IMG/VR virus record: IMGVR_UViG_3300037189_001795
Span: 1 to 20,465 of that record
Reading direction: 5' to 3' (one strand)
Origin: a virus
Length of the DNA stretch: 20,465 bases
Part shown: positions 14,745 through 20,465 of the stretch, piece by piece
How the letters are laid out: every line of letters begins with the position of its first letter
Numbering within the stretch: position 1 is the first letter of the stretch
Notes under the pieces: generated by a model
The model's input: only the letters and a program-made list of their open reading frames with translations
Database searches by the model: none
Told to the model about the DNA's origin: nothing
Position numbers and translations under genes: made by a program

Positions 14745-15196
14745 GTGATTGCTCTTGGAGCGTTAGAAAACTTGATGGTGTAAACAGATACGGACTGATC
14801 TGTGTCACCTTCGACATTTACCTTTGCTTCTACTTGCTTAGTAAATACGCCACCAGAAAGGATATAAATGTCACTGCTAAGCGTTCCATCACCTTTACCG
14901 ATCTTTTTTACAAGTTCGCCGATCATGAGGACGAAGCCCGCAAAGTTTGCTTGCTGATTCACGAGAAGTCCGTTCATGAATTTGTCATCCGCTGATCCAC
15001 GAATCAATCGGAGTACAAGCTCGGATTGCTTTCCGGATTCATTGAGACCGTAGATCGAGTTTCCGTTCTTCCCGGTCTTCACTTGCGCGATTTCGTTAGG
15101 GAAGGTCAATACCGCAATGTCCCCGTCCGCGAGATCGGCGAGGATTCGGTTATTGATAGTGATCGTATCTGCTCCTGAGAGTGCTACAGTAGCCAT
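14741..15196 (-). CDS. Tail tube protein (DUF3277-like)
   Basis: A 151-residue, beta-rich protein. It begins MATVALSGADTITINNRILADLADGD and contains GKNGNSIYGLNESGKQSELVLRL, FAGFVLMIGELVKKIG and the C-terminal YTIKFSNAPRAIT. This is the pattern and size of DUF3277 tube proteins, the usual partner of DUF3383 sheaths. The tube forms the rigid channel inside the sheath. A strong ATAGGAGA ribosome site lies just upstream of the ATG, inside the 11-bp gap after the endonuclease gene, so the tube has its own efficient initiation despite the insertion. Its stop overlaps the chaperone start in an ATGA. Confidence 0.87.
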   Translation of the reverse strand: MATVALSGADTITINNRILADLADGDIAVLTFPNEIAQVKTGKNGNSIYGLNESGKQSELVLRLIRGSADDKFMNGLLVNQQANFAGFVLMIGELVKKIGKGDGTLSSDIYILSGGVFTKQVEAKVNVEGDTDQSVSVYTIKFSNAPRAIT

Positions 15197-15207
15197 TTTC
15201 TTTTCTC

Positions 15208-15714
15208 CTATGCGTTTAAATTTAAATATTTCATTGCATTTTTAAAAACAATTTTGTTCTCTTTTAACATTGAAATCCCAACATTGCATTCGTTGCACAG
15301 TAAGCCTCTTACAGCTCCAGTTGTATGACAATGATCCACCTTTAAAGTATAGTTCAAATCGCTTTCGTGTTTCCCACATATTTTACAGCAATGCCATTGC
15401 TCAATTAACATTCTATTGTATTCGCTTAATGTTATCCCGTATTTTTTTTTGTAATTAAAACTTCGAATTCTTTCATCATTAAGTCTTTTTTTACATTCTA
15501 TTGAACAGCTTTTAGGGTTTCCTTTTGTGTTTGAAGCATAGAATTTTTTACCGCAAGATTTGCAGTTCAATTCTTTTTTTATTCTTGGATTTTCTTTTCT
15601 ATCCAATTTTGACCATTCTGTCCTATAAATACGGGTACATTTATCAGAACAAATTTTCTGATTATGTACCCGTTTTTTAAATTCAGAATTGCATATTACA
15701 CAAATCATAATCAC
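15208..15714 (-). CDS. Free-standing HNH homing-type endonuclease (endonuclease VII-like)
   Basis: A basic 168-residue protein. Residues about 5-26 and 50-74 each contain a CxxC...CxxxC zinc-ribbon-like motif (CVICNSEF, CSDKC; CKSCGKKF, CSIEC). Residues about 109-145 form the nuclease: CCKICGKH, then VDHCHTTGAVRGLLCNECN, the signature of the recombination endonuclease VII/HNH family. The His residues of the DHCH motif are present, so it looks active. The gene sits between intact sheath and tube genes and is clearly A/T-richer than they are (one 60-base line, 15421-15480, has 15 G/C; a sheath line, 16441-16500, has 28). No Shine-Dalgarno sequence precedes either the GTG at 15714 or the ATG at 15708. 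These traits fit a selfish mobile endonuclease. Confidence 0.88.
   Translation of the reverse strand: MIMICVICNSEFKKRVHNQKICSDKCTRIYRTEWSKLDRKENPRIKKELNCKSCGKKFYASNTKGNPKSCSIECKKRLNDERIRSFNYKKKYGITLSEYNRMLIEQWHCCKICGKHESDLNYTLKVDHCHTTGAVRGLLCNECNVGISMLKENKIVFKNAMKYLNLNA
15631..15678 (+). terminator. Long inverted repeat in the 5' end of the HNH gene; reads as an intrinsic terminator on the plus strand
   Basis: Outer arms ACGGGTACAT (15631-15640) and ATGTACCCGT (15664-15673) pair perfectly. Inner arms ATCAGAA (15643-15649) and TTCTGAT (15656-15662) continue the stem around a 6-nt loop, with a small 2/1-nt asymmetry between the two parts. On the plus strand the stem is followed at once by six T (15673-15678), as in a rho-independent terminator facing against the genes. 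In the sense mRNA it is a 17-bp hairpin starting about 40 nt after the start codon. It could block antisense transcription or limit translation of the endonuclease. The structure is directly visible; the role is inferred. Confidence 0.6.
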
Positions 15715-17156
15715 GCATTTACAGAGACAATTACATTTGAGCTATGGATCGCGCCTGCTGCCTTGATTGCGATCTGAACCAGAGGAGCTTGACGGGCTGC
15801 TCTATTTACTGGGTTCTGTTGTGCTACTGGTGCGCTGTAGATGTAGTATCCACGCTGGGCCACATTGGCGATCAAGTCGGCCTGATTTCCAAAGAAAGTG
15901 GTCGAAGTCCATGTTCCGGGAGCAGAGTATTGATTGGTTACGGCTTGCTCGCAGACTTGACGGTATGCGCCTTTAAGGATGCTCATTCCGTTTTCGGTTT
16001 GTGGCACCTTAGTTCCTACTTGAGCAAGTGCATTGAATCCTGCCACTTGAAGGGCACCGACGAGCCATTGAAGATTGTAGACATCATCAAAAAAGCTGTT
16101 TGCACCAGAGCAGAACACTTTAGCCACGCCTTGAATTGAGATGTAAACATCCGCTCCGGCAAGCTCGCACTTGTTGAGCAGGGTTTGAGTCATGCTCGGA
16201 TCAGGCTGAATGGTGGCCAAGTCCTTCAAATGCATGGTGATGGTTGTGTTTGAACCAGCAAAATCTACTGACAGGCCGCGAGAAGCGTATGCAGCCATCA
16301 TTTCGAGGGCAGAAGTCACGGCTTGTGCTGCGCTGATTCCTGCGGTCACAACCTTCTGAGAAATAACTACTGATTGAGAAGCAGAGTTAGTCAAAGAGTT
16401 AGCGGTTACGGTCACAGGTAGAGCCGCTCCATCTACACCGACGAATGAGAAGGTAAACCCATTCGCGTAATCCCCGACGATTACAATATCGGCCAATCCT
16501 GGGAATGACCTAAAGATGGTTTGAAGTCCAGAAGCGGTGATCGTATACGCTACTGATCCAGTGCTATGGGTTCCGTATTCAAGGGTATAAAATCCTGCGG
16601 CTGGAACCGAAGAAAAGGTCAGGGATTGCAATTCGGTCACTGCTTGAGAGCAGTAGAACAATCCGCGTGATTGGGTATATCCACCAGTGCGGAGTTGATC
16701 GAGCAAACCACCAGCTTCCACAGAGGCTGAGTCATTGGATACGAAAAAAGCGACTTTGTTCAAAGTCTGGATCAATGCTGCGGCCTCGAGCATATCCGCA
16801 TCTGATTCGATTGCCGCAGTCATTACTCCGAAATACTGGATCACATCTTTGGTTGAGAGAATGGTATCTGCCAAAGTCCCATCGAGCTGAATCACAACAA
16901 GGTAACCGCCACCTGCGAGGATGTTCGGCTTTTGAGAGAATACCGCTACAGCCATTTTGTAGGTGTTAGAAGAAGTCCCGAAATCGGTCGCAACATCATC
17001 AGGGGAAAGATAGAGTTTGTATCCGCTTACGCCGAATGAAAGAGCCGGAGTTTCGTTTGTGAAAAGCGCAAGATTAGAAGTGTTATAAGCTCCAAGACCT
17101 GCACCGGGCTGAAGCACGCTGATATTGATTACATTTGAAATACTGATTTGACTCAT
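15711..17156 (-). CDS. Tail sheath protein (DUF3383-like)
   Basis: A 481-residue contractile sheath subunit, the usual length for DUF3383 sheaths. The C-terminal third carries the conserved-looking run FCSGANSFFDDVYNLQWLVG, then VPQTENGMSILKGAYRQVCEQAV, GYYIYSAP, and a final NRAARQAPLVQIAIKAAGAIH segment. These regions normally form the inner domain that packs on the tube. The start is supported by a GGGAGA ribosome site. The frame is intact, so the endonuclease gene that follows has not split it. Its TGA stop overlaps the GTG candidate start of that endonuclease gene. Confidence 0.9.
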   Translation of the reverse strand: MSQISISNVINISVLQPGAGLGAYNTSNLALFTNETPALSFGVSGYKLYLSPDDVATDFGTSSNTYKMAVAVFSQKPNILAGGGYLVVIQLDGTLADTILSTKDVIQYFGVMTAAIESDADMLEAAALIQTLNKVAFFVSNDSASVEAGGLLDQLRTGGYTQSRGLFYCSQAVTELQSLTFSSVPAAGFYTLEYGTHSTGSVAYTITASGLQTIFRSFPGLADIVIVGDYANGFTFSFVGVDGAALPVTVTANSLTNSASQSVVISQKVVTAGISAAQAVTSALEMMAAYASRGLSVDFAGSNTTITMHLKDLATIQPDPSMTQTLLNKCELAGADVYISIQGVAKVFCSGANSFFDDVYNLQWLVGALQVAGFNALAQVGTKVPQTENGMSILKGAYRQVCEQAVTNQYSAPGTWTSTTFFGNQADLIANVAQRGYYIYSAPVAQQNPVNRAARQAPLVQIAIKAAGAIHSSNVIVSVNA

Positions 17157-17166
17157 AGTTTCTCCC

Positions 17167-17874
17167 TCAATTTGTCACGATTTCCGCGCTCTGGAAGGCA
17201 TCAAAATAACCCGTCCCAGTCGTCTTCGTTACCTGATATTGTACGACCACATTGATATTAAATCTATATGGTATTGCTGTCCCATCAAGATTTGAAAGAT
17301 TGGTAAATCCCGTTGATACCTTGCCAATTTGGAACGAATTAAGTTCTTGTTGTTGCTCTGCGTAATTAGAGCTTAAAGCCAAAAGGACCTGTTCTTTTAA
17401 GTCCCTGGCATCCGGCCCACGGCTCATGCAATCAATTGAGAGCGTAGCCTTCATGTTTACAGACTGAACTTGAGTATTTGTTGAATTATCAAAGTAATTG
17501 GTGACCCCGAAAGATTTGCTATCAGCAACTTCGACCACAACAAAAAGGCCCTCATCAGTAGGCATAATGATCTTTTGATCCCACAGGAAAACTCTTCCTT
17601 GATCCAAGCTCATTTCCTTTTGAATTATATCGCAGACTAGGTGGGGAATTGTCCCCACATTGATTGTGGTCAATGCTATTAAACCGGAGGCATCAATCGC
17701 CCTAATTTGGTCAATTCCGAGCTTCGTTCCGGCTGTATATAGTCCAGACGAGTCAATCGAGCCTCCGGTGTTGTTTTTAGAAATACTCCAAGTGATAGGA
17801 TTAGTGCCACTTGTAACGGCAAGTGGCTGCTTTGAATTAAATCCCATGTAAGAAGAGTTCGAGATGATTTTCAT
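17167..17874 (-). CDS. Neck/tail terminator-like protein with an N-terminal Ig-like domain
   Basis: A 235-residue two-part protein. Residues 1-74 form a bacterial Ig-like (Big_2-type) domain marked by ITWSIS, GGSIDSSGLYTAG and IRAIDASGL. Residues about 75-235 begin IPHLVCDIIQKEMSLDQGRV and contain LSIDCMSRGPDARDLKEQV and YRFNINVVVQYQV. That arrangement fits the phage neck terminator (gp12-like/LIC_12616-type) proteins that cap the tail tube just before the sheath gene. The Ig part is an addition to the usual fold and closely matches the C-terminus of the J-like baseplate protein in this window. The gene starts at an ATGA overlap and ends 10 bp before the sheath start. Confidence 0.68.
   Translation of the reverse strand: MKIISNSSYMGFNSKQPLAVTSGTNPITWSISKNNTGGSIDSSGLYTAGTKLGIDQIRAIDASGLIALTTINVGTIPHLVCDIIQKEMSLDQGRVFLWDQKIIMPTDEGLFVVVEVADSKSFGVTNYFDNSTNTQVQSVNMKATLSIDCMSRGPDARDLKEQVLLALSSNYAEQQQELNSFQIGKVSTGFTNLSNLDGTAIPYRFNINVVVQYQVTKTTGTGYFDAFQSAEIVTN
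17653..17874 (-). other. Ig-like domain, copy 1 (neck protein residues 1-74)
   Basis: This region encodes a domain with TWS, GGS, SGLYTA, RA.D..G and T.INV. All of these recur in the same order in the J-like baseplate protein (coding positions 8481-8693). Ig-like domains on phage virions usually sit on surface-exposed proteins and are thought to bind carbohydrates weakly. Here the domain is fused to the N-terminus. Confidence 0.7.
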
Positions 17875-18257
17875 TTTCTAAAATCCTCGACACATTCAAA
17901 AGAGTTATACCCGTAGGCTGACCAGTCATTCTTATACATGACTCGGAAAGGAATTCCCTGATAGATAAAAATATCATCCGGATTCAAGGTAAGATCAGGA
18001 GTGGCCCAGACGCTCATTTTCTTCCACTTGCGCTGTCCGGTCGGGCTGATATCGAGATTCTGTGGACTTTGGAACTCGACGATGCCTTGAAATTGGATAT
18101 TCGTTCTGGTTTCTACGACTTCAAAATTGATAGTTTCTTTTTTAATAACCGTAAAAGTAAGGTTCTGAAACCAGTCCGAAATGGTGGCTTCCATTGTCGG
18201 AAGCGTAGGAGTGATTTGATCGAGCGATCTACTGTTTGCATTAGTGATGAATTTCAT
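17871..18257 (-). CDS. Small head-closure / stopper-like protein
   Basis: A 128-residue protein that I do not recognise by name. It looks beta-rich in its second half, with KKMSVWATPDLTLNPDDIFIYQG followed by a RVMYKNDWSAYGYNSFEC segment. A 'D.i...G..yrv....dws.yGy' ending is common in small neck proteins that sit between the gp10-like and the neck-terminator genes in myovirus modules. It starts at an ATGA overlap with the gp10-like gene and ends in an ATGA overlap with the next gene. Its size, fold-like pattern and place point to a head-closure or stopper ring, but this is inference from synteny. Confidence 0.55.
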   Translation of the reverse strand: MKFITNANSRSLDQITPTLPTMEATISDWFQNLTFTVIKKETINFEVVETRTNIQFQGIVEFQSPQNLDISPTGQRKWKKMSVWATPDLTLNPDDIFIYQGIPFRVMYKNDWSAYGYNSFECVEDFRK

Positions 18258-18730
18258 TTTTTGCTCGCAGTCGCTTCTTTGATTCTAAAATTGATCGAAT
18301 TCCGAAGCTGTTGGGATTCGACAAGGGTTTGCTTTACCTTCTTGTATTTCATGTTCGAGGGTTTCCAGTTACCGAATCCCCTGGTATCGAAAGCATTCAA
18401 GATGATCGCTTTTCCTAATGCTCCGAGCTTCATCAAAAGTACTATGGCTGATTGCTCTTTGATGATTTCAAGAACTCCGTTTTTATCTACGGGCAAATTG
18501 CTAAGAGCAGACTTGAATTTGGTTTCTAAAGGCATTCTCAAGAATGATCTTTTCGGGATGCCTCTAGCGATTGACCCGAATTCGTGAACGGCTCCGATCT
18601 CTGCGTTACCGTTTGCGCCTTCTTTACGGGAATTTTTATCCCCTAAAATCCCGATTTGAACTTTTCCCATCGGTTTTTTTAGCGTCCTGATAAAATTCTT
18701 TAGTTTTTTATCATCGACGGGTGGCTTCAT
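18254..18730 (-). CDS. Neck / tail-completion protein (HK97 gp10- or Mu gpG-like)
   Basis: A basic protein of 158 residues. It carries the family-like core IGAVHEFG (about 46-53) and IPKRSFLRMPLE (about 58-69), a middle helical region, and a C-terminal ESQQLRNSINFRIKEA motif. The 'EFG....IP.R.FLR' and 'T/S..L..SI' pattern is shared by HK97 gp10-like and virion-morphogenesis gpG-like proteins, which complete the head-tail joint. It overlaps both neighbours by ATGA, and no good independent Shine-Dalgarno sequence is visible upstream, so it is probably translated by coupling to the connector gene. Confidence is good for a neck/tail completion role, lower for the exact family. Confidence 0.75.
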   Translation of the reverse strand: MKPPVDDKKLKNFIRTLKKPMGKVQIGILGDKNSRKEGANGNAEIGAVHEFGSIARGIPKRSFLRMPLETKFKSALSNLPVDKNGVLEIIKEQSAIVLLMKLGALGKAIILNAFDTRGFGNWKPSNMKYKKVKQTLVESQQLRNSINFRIKEATASKK

Positions 18731-19158
18731 GGCTTCGTACCGCCGAACTTTGAGAACATATTTCCGATGAGTCGAGGATACGCAAGCGAGATGTATTTCG
18801 CGCCGTAGTAGGTTTTTGCGTAATGGGAAAGCATCGGGTCTTTCTTGATGAATTCTGGAATATCTTGACCTTCTGATACTGATCCGACTGATTTGCTAGT
18901 CGTCATCCAAGCGAAGTTTCCTGAAATCCCTTGAGTCGATGCTCTTAAATCCATTACAAGGTAATGCGCGGTAAGATAAAGATATGCGAGATTGAATTCG
19001 GTCTGGGTATCCCAAAGACCTTCATTGAAATTTACTGAACACTCGTCGAGTGCTTTATTGATATCGGAATCCATGACGGTGTTATTGGCAACACCGAACG
19101 GGAAATCACGGGTAAAGTATGTTTTAAAATCTGCCGCTGTCGGTACTGTGTAGGCCAT
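18727..19158 (-). CDS. Head-tail connector/adaptor protein (DUF4054-like)
   Basis: A 143-residue, mostly helical protein that starts MAYTVPTAADFKTYFTRDFP and contains a LAYLYLTAHYLVMDL helix and the phrase FAWMTTSKSVGSVSEGQ, followed by a C-terminal YYGAKYISLAYPRLIGNMF segment. This is the pattern of DUF4054-family proteins, found directly after DUF2184 capsid genes and thought to act as the adaptor ring under the portal. The ATG at 19158 has an AAGGGG ribosome site 5-6 nt upstream. Its stop overlaps the next start in an ATGA, so translation is probably coupled. The function comes from family and position only. Confidence 0.78.
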   Translation of the reverse strand: MAYTVPTAADFKTYFTRDFPFGVANNTVMDSDINKALDECSVNFNEGLWDTQTEFNLAYLYLTAHYLVMDLRASTQGISGNFAWMTTSKSVGSVSEGQDIPEFIKKDPMLSHYAKTYYGAKYISLAYPRLIGNMFSKFGGTKP

Positions 19159-19181
19159 ATTTTACCCCTTTCTTAAAAGTT

Positions 19182-19210
19182 CGCCCCGATATCAAGTTGA
19201 TACCGGGGCG
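19182..19210 (-). terminator. Strong hairpin after the capsid gene: partial terminator or mRNA-stabilising stem-loop
   Basis: On the minus strand the sequence forms a 13-bp stem (one G-U pair) with a 3-nt loop, CGCCCCGGTATCA / TGATATCGGGGCG. It lies 20 nt downstream of the capsid stop and 23 nt upstream of the next start codon. Only a weak T tract (CTTTT, after GAA) follows. It could be a leaky intrinsic terminator or a 3'-end protector that keeps capsid mRNA more abundant than downstream neck mRNA. The structure is seen directly; its function is inferred. Confidence 0.6.
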
Positions 19211-19230
19211 ATTGTGGTTGCGATGAGAAA

Positions 19231-20244
19231 TTATCTGCTGAAGTAGTACAGTTCAGATGGACGGTACGCTTGTACGCCAGTGAATTGACCGTAACCCACA
19301 TTCTGGAACATGAAATTGTCCACAGAGTTAGCCAGGGTGTTGGTGTAGTCGACTGGGATGTCCATACGGATGGACTCTTCGTCGTAGTTCAACAGGGCAT
19401 ACCGAGTAGCTCCGAGGGAGTTGTAAGCGGTATCGCCGTATGCGCAAGGGAGAATCTTGAAGTTAGGATTCCGGCAGATGAGCTTGAATGCTTCTTCAAG
19501 AACTTGCAACTTGGTTTTGATTGGGAAAGACGCATCGGTAAGAGACGCCAATCCGTTGTAATCACTTTCAGGGATGATGAAGTGAGTTGGGAAAGTGGTA
19601 CGAGCGCAGTTTGAACGGTACTTCTCAATGATTACAGAGAGGAGGGTGTTCAAGTTAGCAGCAGAAAGACCACTGATTGGAGCAGTGATGGTGGTGGTGT
19701 CGTTGGTGATACCGCTCTGGTTCAAAAGACCAAGAACTGAAGTATCGCCAGTCATTCCGAGGAATGCCACTTTCTGTACTCCGAGATCCCAGTTCCGTTT
19801 ACGCGCTTTTTCTTTCGCGGTAACCAGGTCCCAGTTTCCGGACTTTGCAGCCTGTTCGAGATCGAAAATGGACCAGCCGATTTGCTTTGCCCAGTTACGA
19901 ACTTTTACAGTGATCGAGTCAACACCGGCGTCTGCTGAAGCAAGACGAGAGTTGTTTGAACCCATGTTCAGAATACCAGTGGAGAAATCATCTCCGAGCT
20001 GGAATGAACGATAAGTGACCAGGTTAGAAGACCATGCGCCTTCGCCTACGCGCACTGGAATATAGTCAGCCGGAGCAATTTCGAAGAATTTTTGCTCGGT
20101 AACTTTCTTCATGATGGTGGTCAGAGTGGTTACACTTACTTCGTAACCGAGAGCGTTGATTTGCCTTTCAATCGCATTTGCTACTCGTTGCTCACGAGCG
20201 TTCAACACGATCGGTTCCCCTTGTGAATTCAGAATTTTAGACAT
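19231..20244 (-). CDS. Major capsid protein (DUF2184-like, HK97 fold)
   Basis: This 337-residue protein is the likely shell subunit. It resembles the DUF2184 capsid family of myoviruses. It has an N-terminal helical segment (about 1-50), a central part with the family-like stretch IGWSIFDLEQAAKSGNWD (about 115-135), then KEKARKRNWDLGVQKVAFLG and a 'GLLN' motif (about 173-177). The C-terminal half contains PTHFIIPESDYN and ends in a beta-rich region. Length is typical for the family. There is no N-terminal scaffold or protease-like domain. The ATG start is preceded by a strong AGGAGA site in the short gap from the decoration gene, consistent with high expression. A 29-nt hairpin follows the stop. 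The family call is from memory of its sequence pattern. Confidence 0.88.
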   Translation of the reverse strand: MSKILNSQGEPIVLNAREQRVANAIERQINALGYEVSVTTLTTIMKKVTEQKFFEIAPADYIPVRVGEGAWSSNLVTYRSFQLGDDFSTGILNMGSNNSRLASADAGVDSITVKVRNWAKQIGWSIFDLEQAAKSGNWDLVTAKEKARKRNWDLGVQKVAFLGMTGDTSVLGLLNQSGITNDTTTITAPISGLSAANLNTLLSVIIEKYRSNCARTTFPTHFIIPESDYNGLASLTDASFPIKTKLQVLEEAFKLICRNPNFKILPCAYGDTAYNSLGATRYALLNYDEESIRMDIPVDYTNTLANSVDNFMFQNVGYGQFTGVQAYRPSELYYFSR

Positions 20245-20268
20245 TCTTTTTCTCCTATTAGTTAATTA

Positions 20269-20465
20269 TTAAGCCAATGCGCCTGGAAGGTCGATGATTA
20301 CCCGAATCAGGTCTCCGTCAGCGGAAGCCTTATCGAGAGCGCGACCAACAATCATCATGCCAGTAGAGGCGGTGACGATTTTGTTGCTTGCGACAACGAT
20401 AGCGACTTTTGCGTTTGGAACGATTGCAGCAGAGGCGGTCATGTACAGGCAAGATCCGCGAGCAA
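20269..20465 (-). CDS. Capsid decoration/stabilising-type protein, C-terminal part (partial at right edge)
   Basis: An open frame enters from the right edge and ends with TAA at 20271-20269, giving the last 64 residues. The visible part is Ala/Val/Ile-rich beta-strand-like sequence ending in GRALDKASADGDLIRVII and a short tail. That 'G.AL..A.ADGDL.RV' ending is typical of small capsid cement proteins (DUF2190-like or head decoration families), which bind the outer surface of the shell. Its place immediately upstream of the major capsid gene, with only 24 bp between them, fits that role. The start and N-terminus lie outside the window, so full length and exact family cannot be judged. A general head protein of unknown function is the alternative. 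Confidence 0.72.
   Translation of the reverse strand, partial: ARGSCLYMTASAAIVPNAKVAIVVASNKIVTASTGMMIVGRALDKASADGDLIRVIIDLPGALA

Noticed and set aside
15208-15714. Intron- or intein-encoded endonuclease
   Set aside because: Neither neighbouring gene is split, there are no intein splice motifs, and no group I intron-like flanks are needed to restore a frame; it is free-standing.
18069-18587. Plus-strand open frame of 172 codons
   Set aside because: It crosses two well-supported minus-strand neck genes in antisense and has no family-like motif or ribosome site.
1-20465. CRISPR arrays, tRNA genes, insertion sequences, attachment sites
   Set aside because: By eye I saw no regularly spaced repeats, cloverleaf-like stretches, transposase genes or terminal inverted repeats; nearly all sequence is covered by minus-strand structural genes. 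A software scan would be needed to exclude weak cases.

Overview
The window is one contiguous, one-directional stretch of a tailed double-stranded DNA phage or prophage genome. Every gene I can support lies on the minus strand, so it reads from the right edge to the left. It encodes a contractile-tailed (myovirus-type) particle. The decisive markers are a DUF2184-type major capsid protein, a DUF3383-type tail sheath, a DUF3277-type tail tube, a tape measure, and a T4/P2/Mu-like baseplate set (hub, spike, gp25-like, J-like, gpI/DUF2612-like). The host cannot be named from the sequence. Strong AGGAGG-type ribosome sites and a probable lipoprotein beside small membrane proteins suggest a Gram-negative host, but that is inference. 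I saw no integrase, repressor, replication gene, tRNA or CRISPR array.

Layout in transcription order: (1) Head, 20465-19231: tail end of a capsid decoration-type protein and the major capsid protein, followed by a strong hairpin. (2) Neck, 19158-17167: DUF4054-like connector, gp10/gpG-like protein, small head-closure-like protein, and a neck/tail terminator-like protein with an N-terminal Ig-like domain. (3) Tail shaft, 17156-13047: sheath, a free-standing endonuclease VII-like HNH gene inserted before the tube gene, tube, a pair of overlapping tail-assembly chaperone frames that look like a -1 frameshift pair, and a short tape measure. (4) Baseplate, 13047-7714: Dit-like protein, Pam3 gp18-like plug, hub, Gp138-type spike, gp25-like wedge, J-like wedge with a C-terminal Ig-like domain, and DUF2612 protein with a C-terminal carbohydrate-binding-like module. 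(5) Host recognition and accessory genes, 7704-1: collar-domain fibre, fibre-assembly-like protein, four small genes (three membrane or helical proteins and a lipoprotein) that may be a lysis cassette, a BppU-like protein, and a very long fibre that leaves the window open at the left edge after about 1,663 codons.

The genes are packed tightly. Most neighbours overlap by ATGA or TAATG, or are a few bases apart, which implies long polycistronic mRNAs with translational coupling. The only clear non-coding gap is the 72 bp after the capsid gene, which contains the hairpin. The core is a familiar morphogenesis module. The less ordinary parts are: the same Ig-like domain on two unrelated structural proteins; the same CBM5/12-like module on the DUF2612 protein and the adjacent fibre; an A/T-rich homing-type endonuclease gene with a 17-bp hairpin in its 5' coding region; the non-canonical chaperone frameshift; and the modular giant fibre with an F5/8C (discoidin)-like domain and duplicated distal modules.
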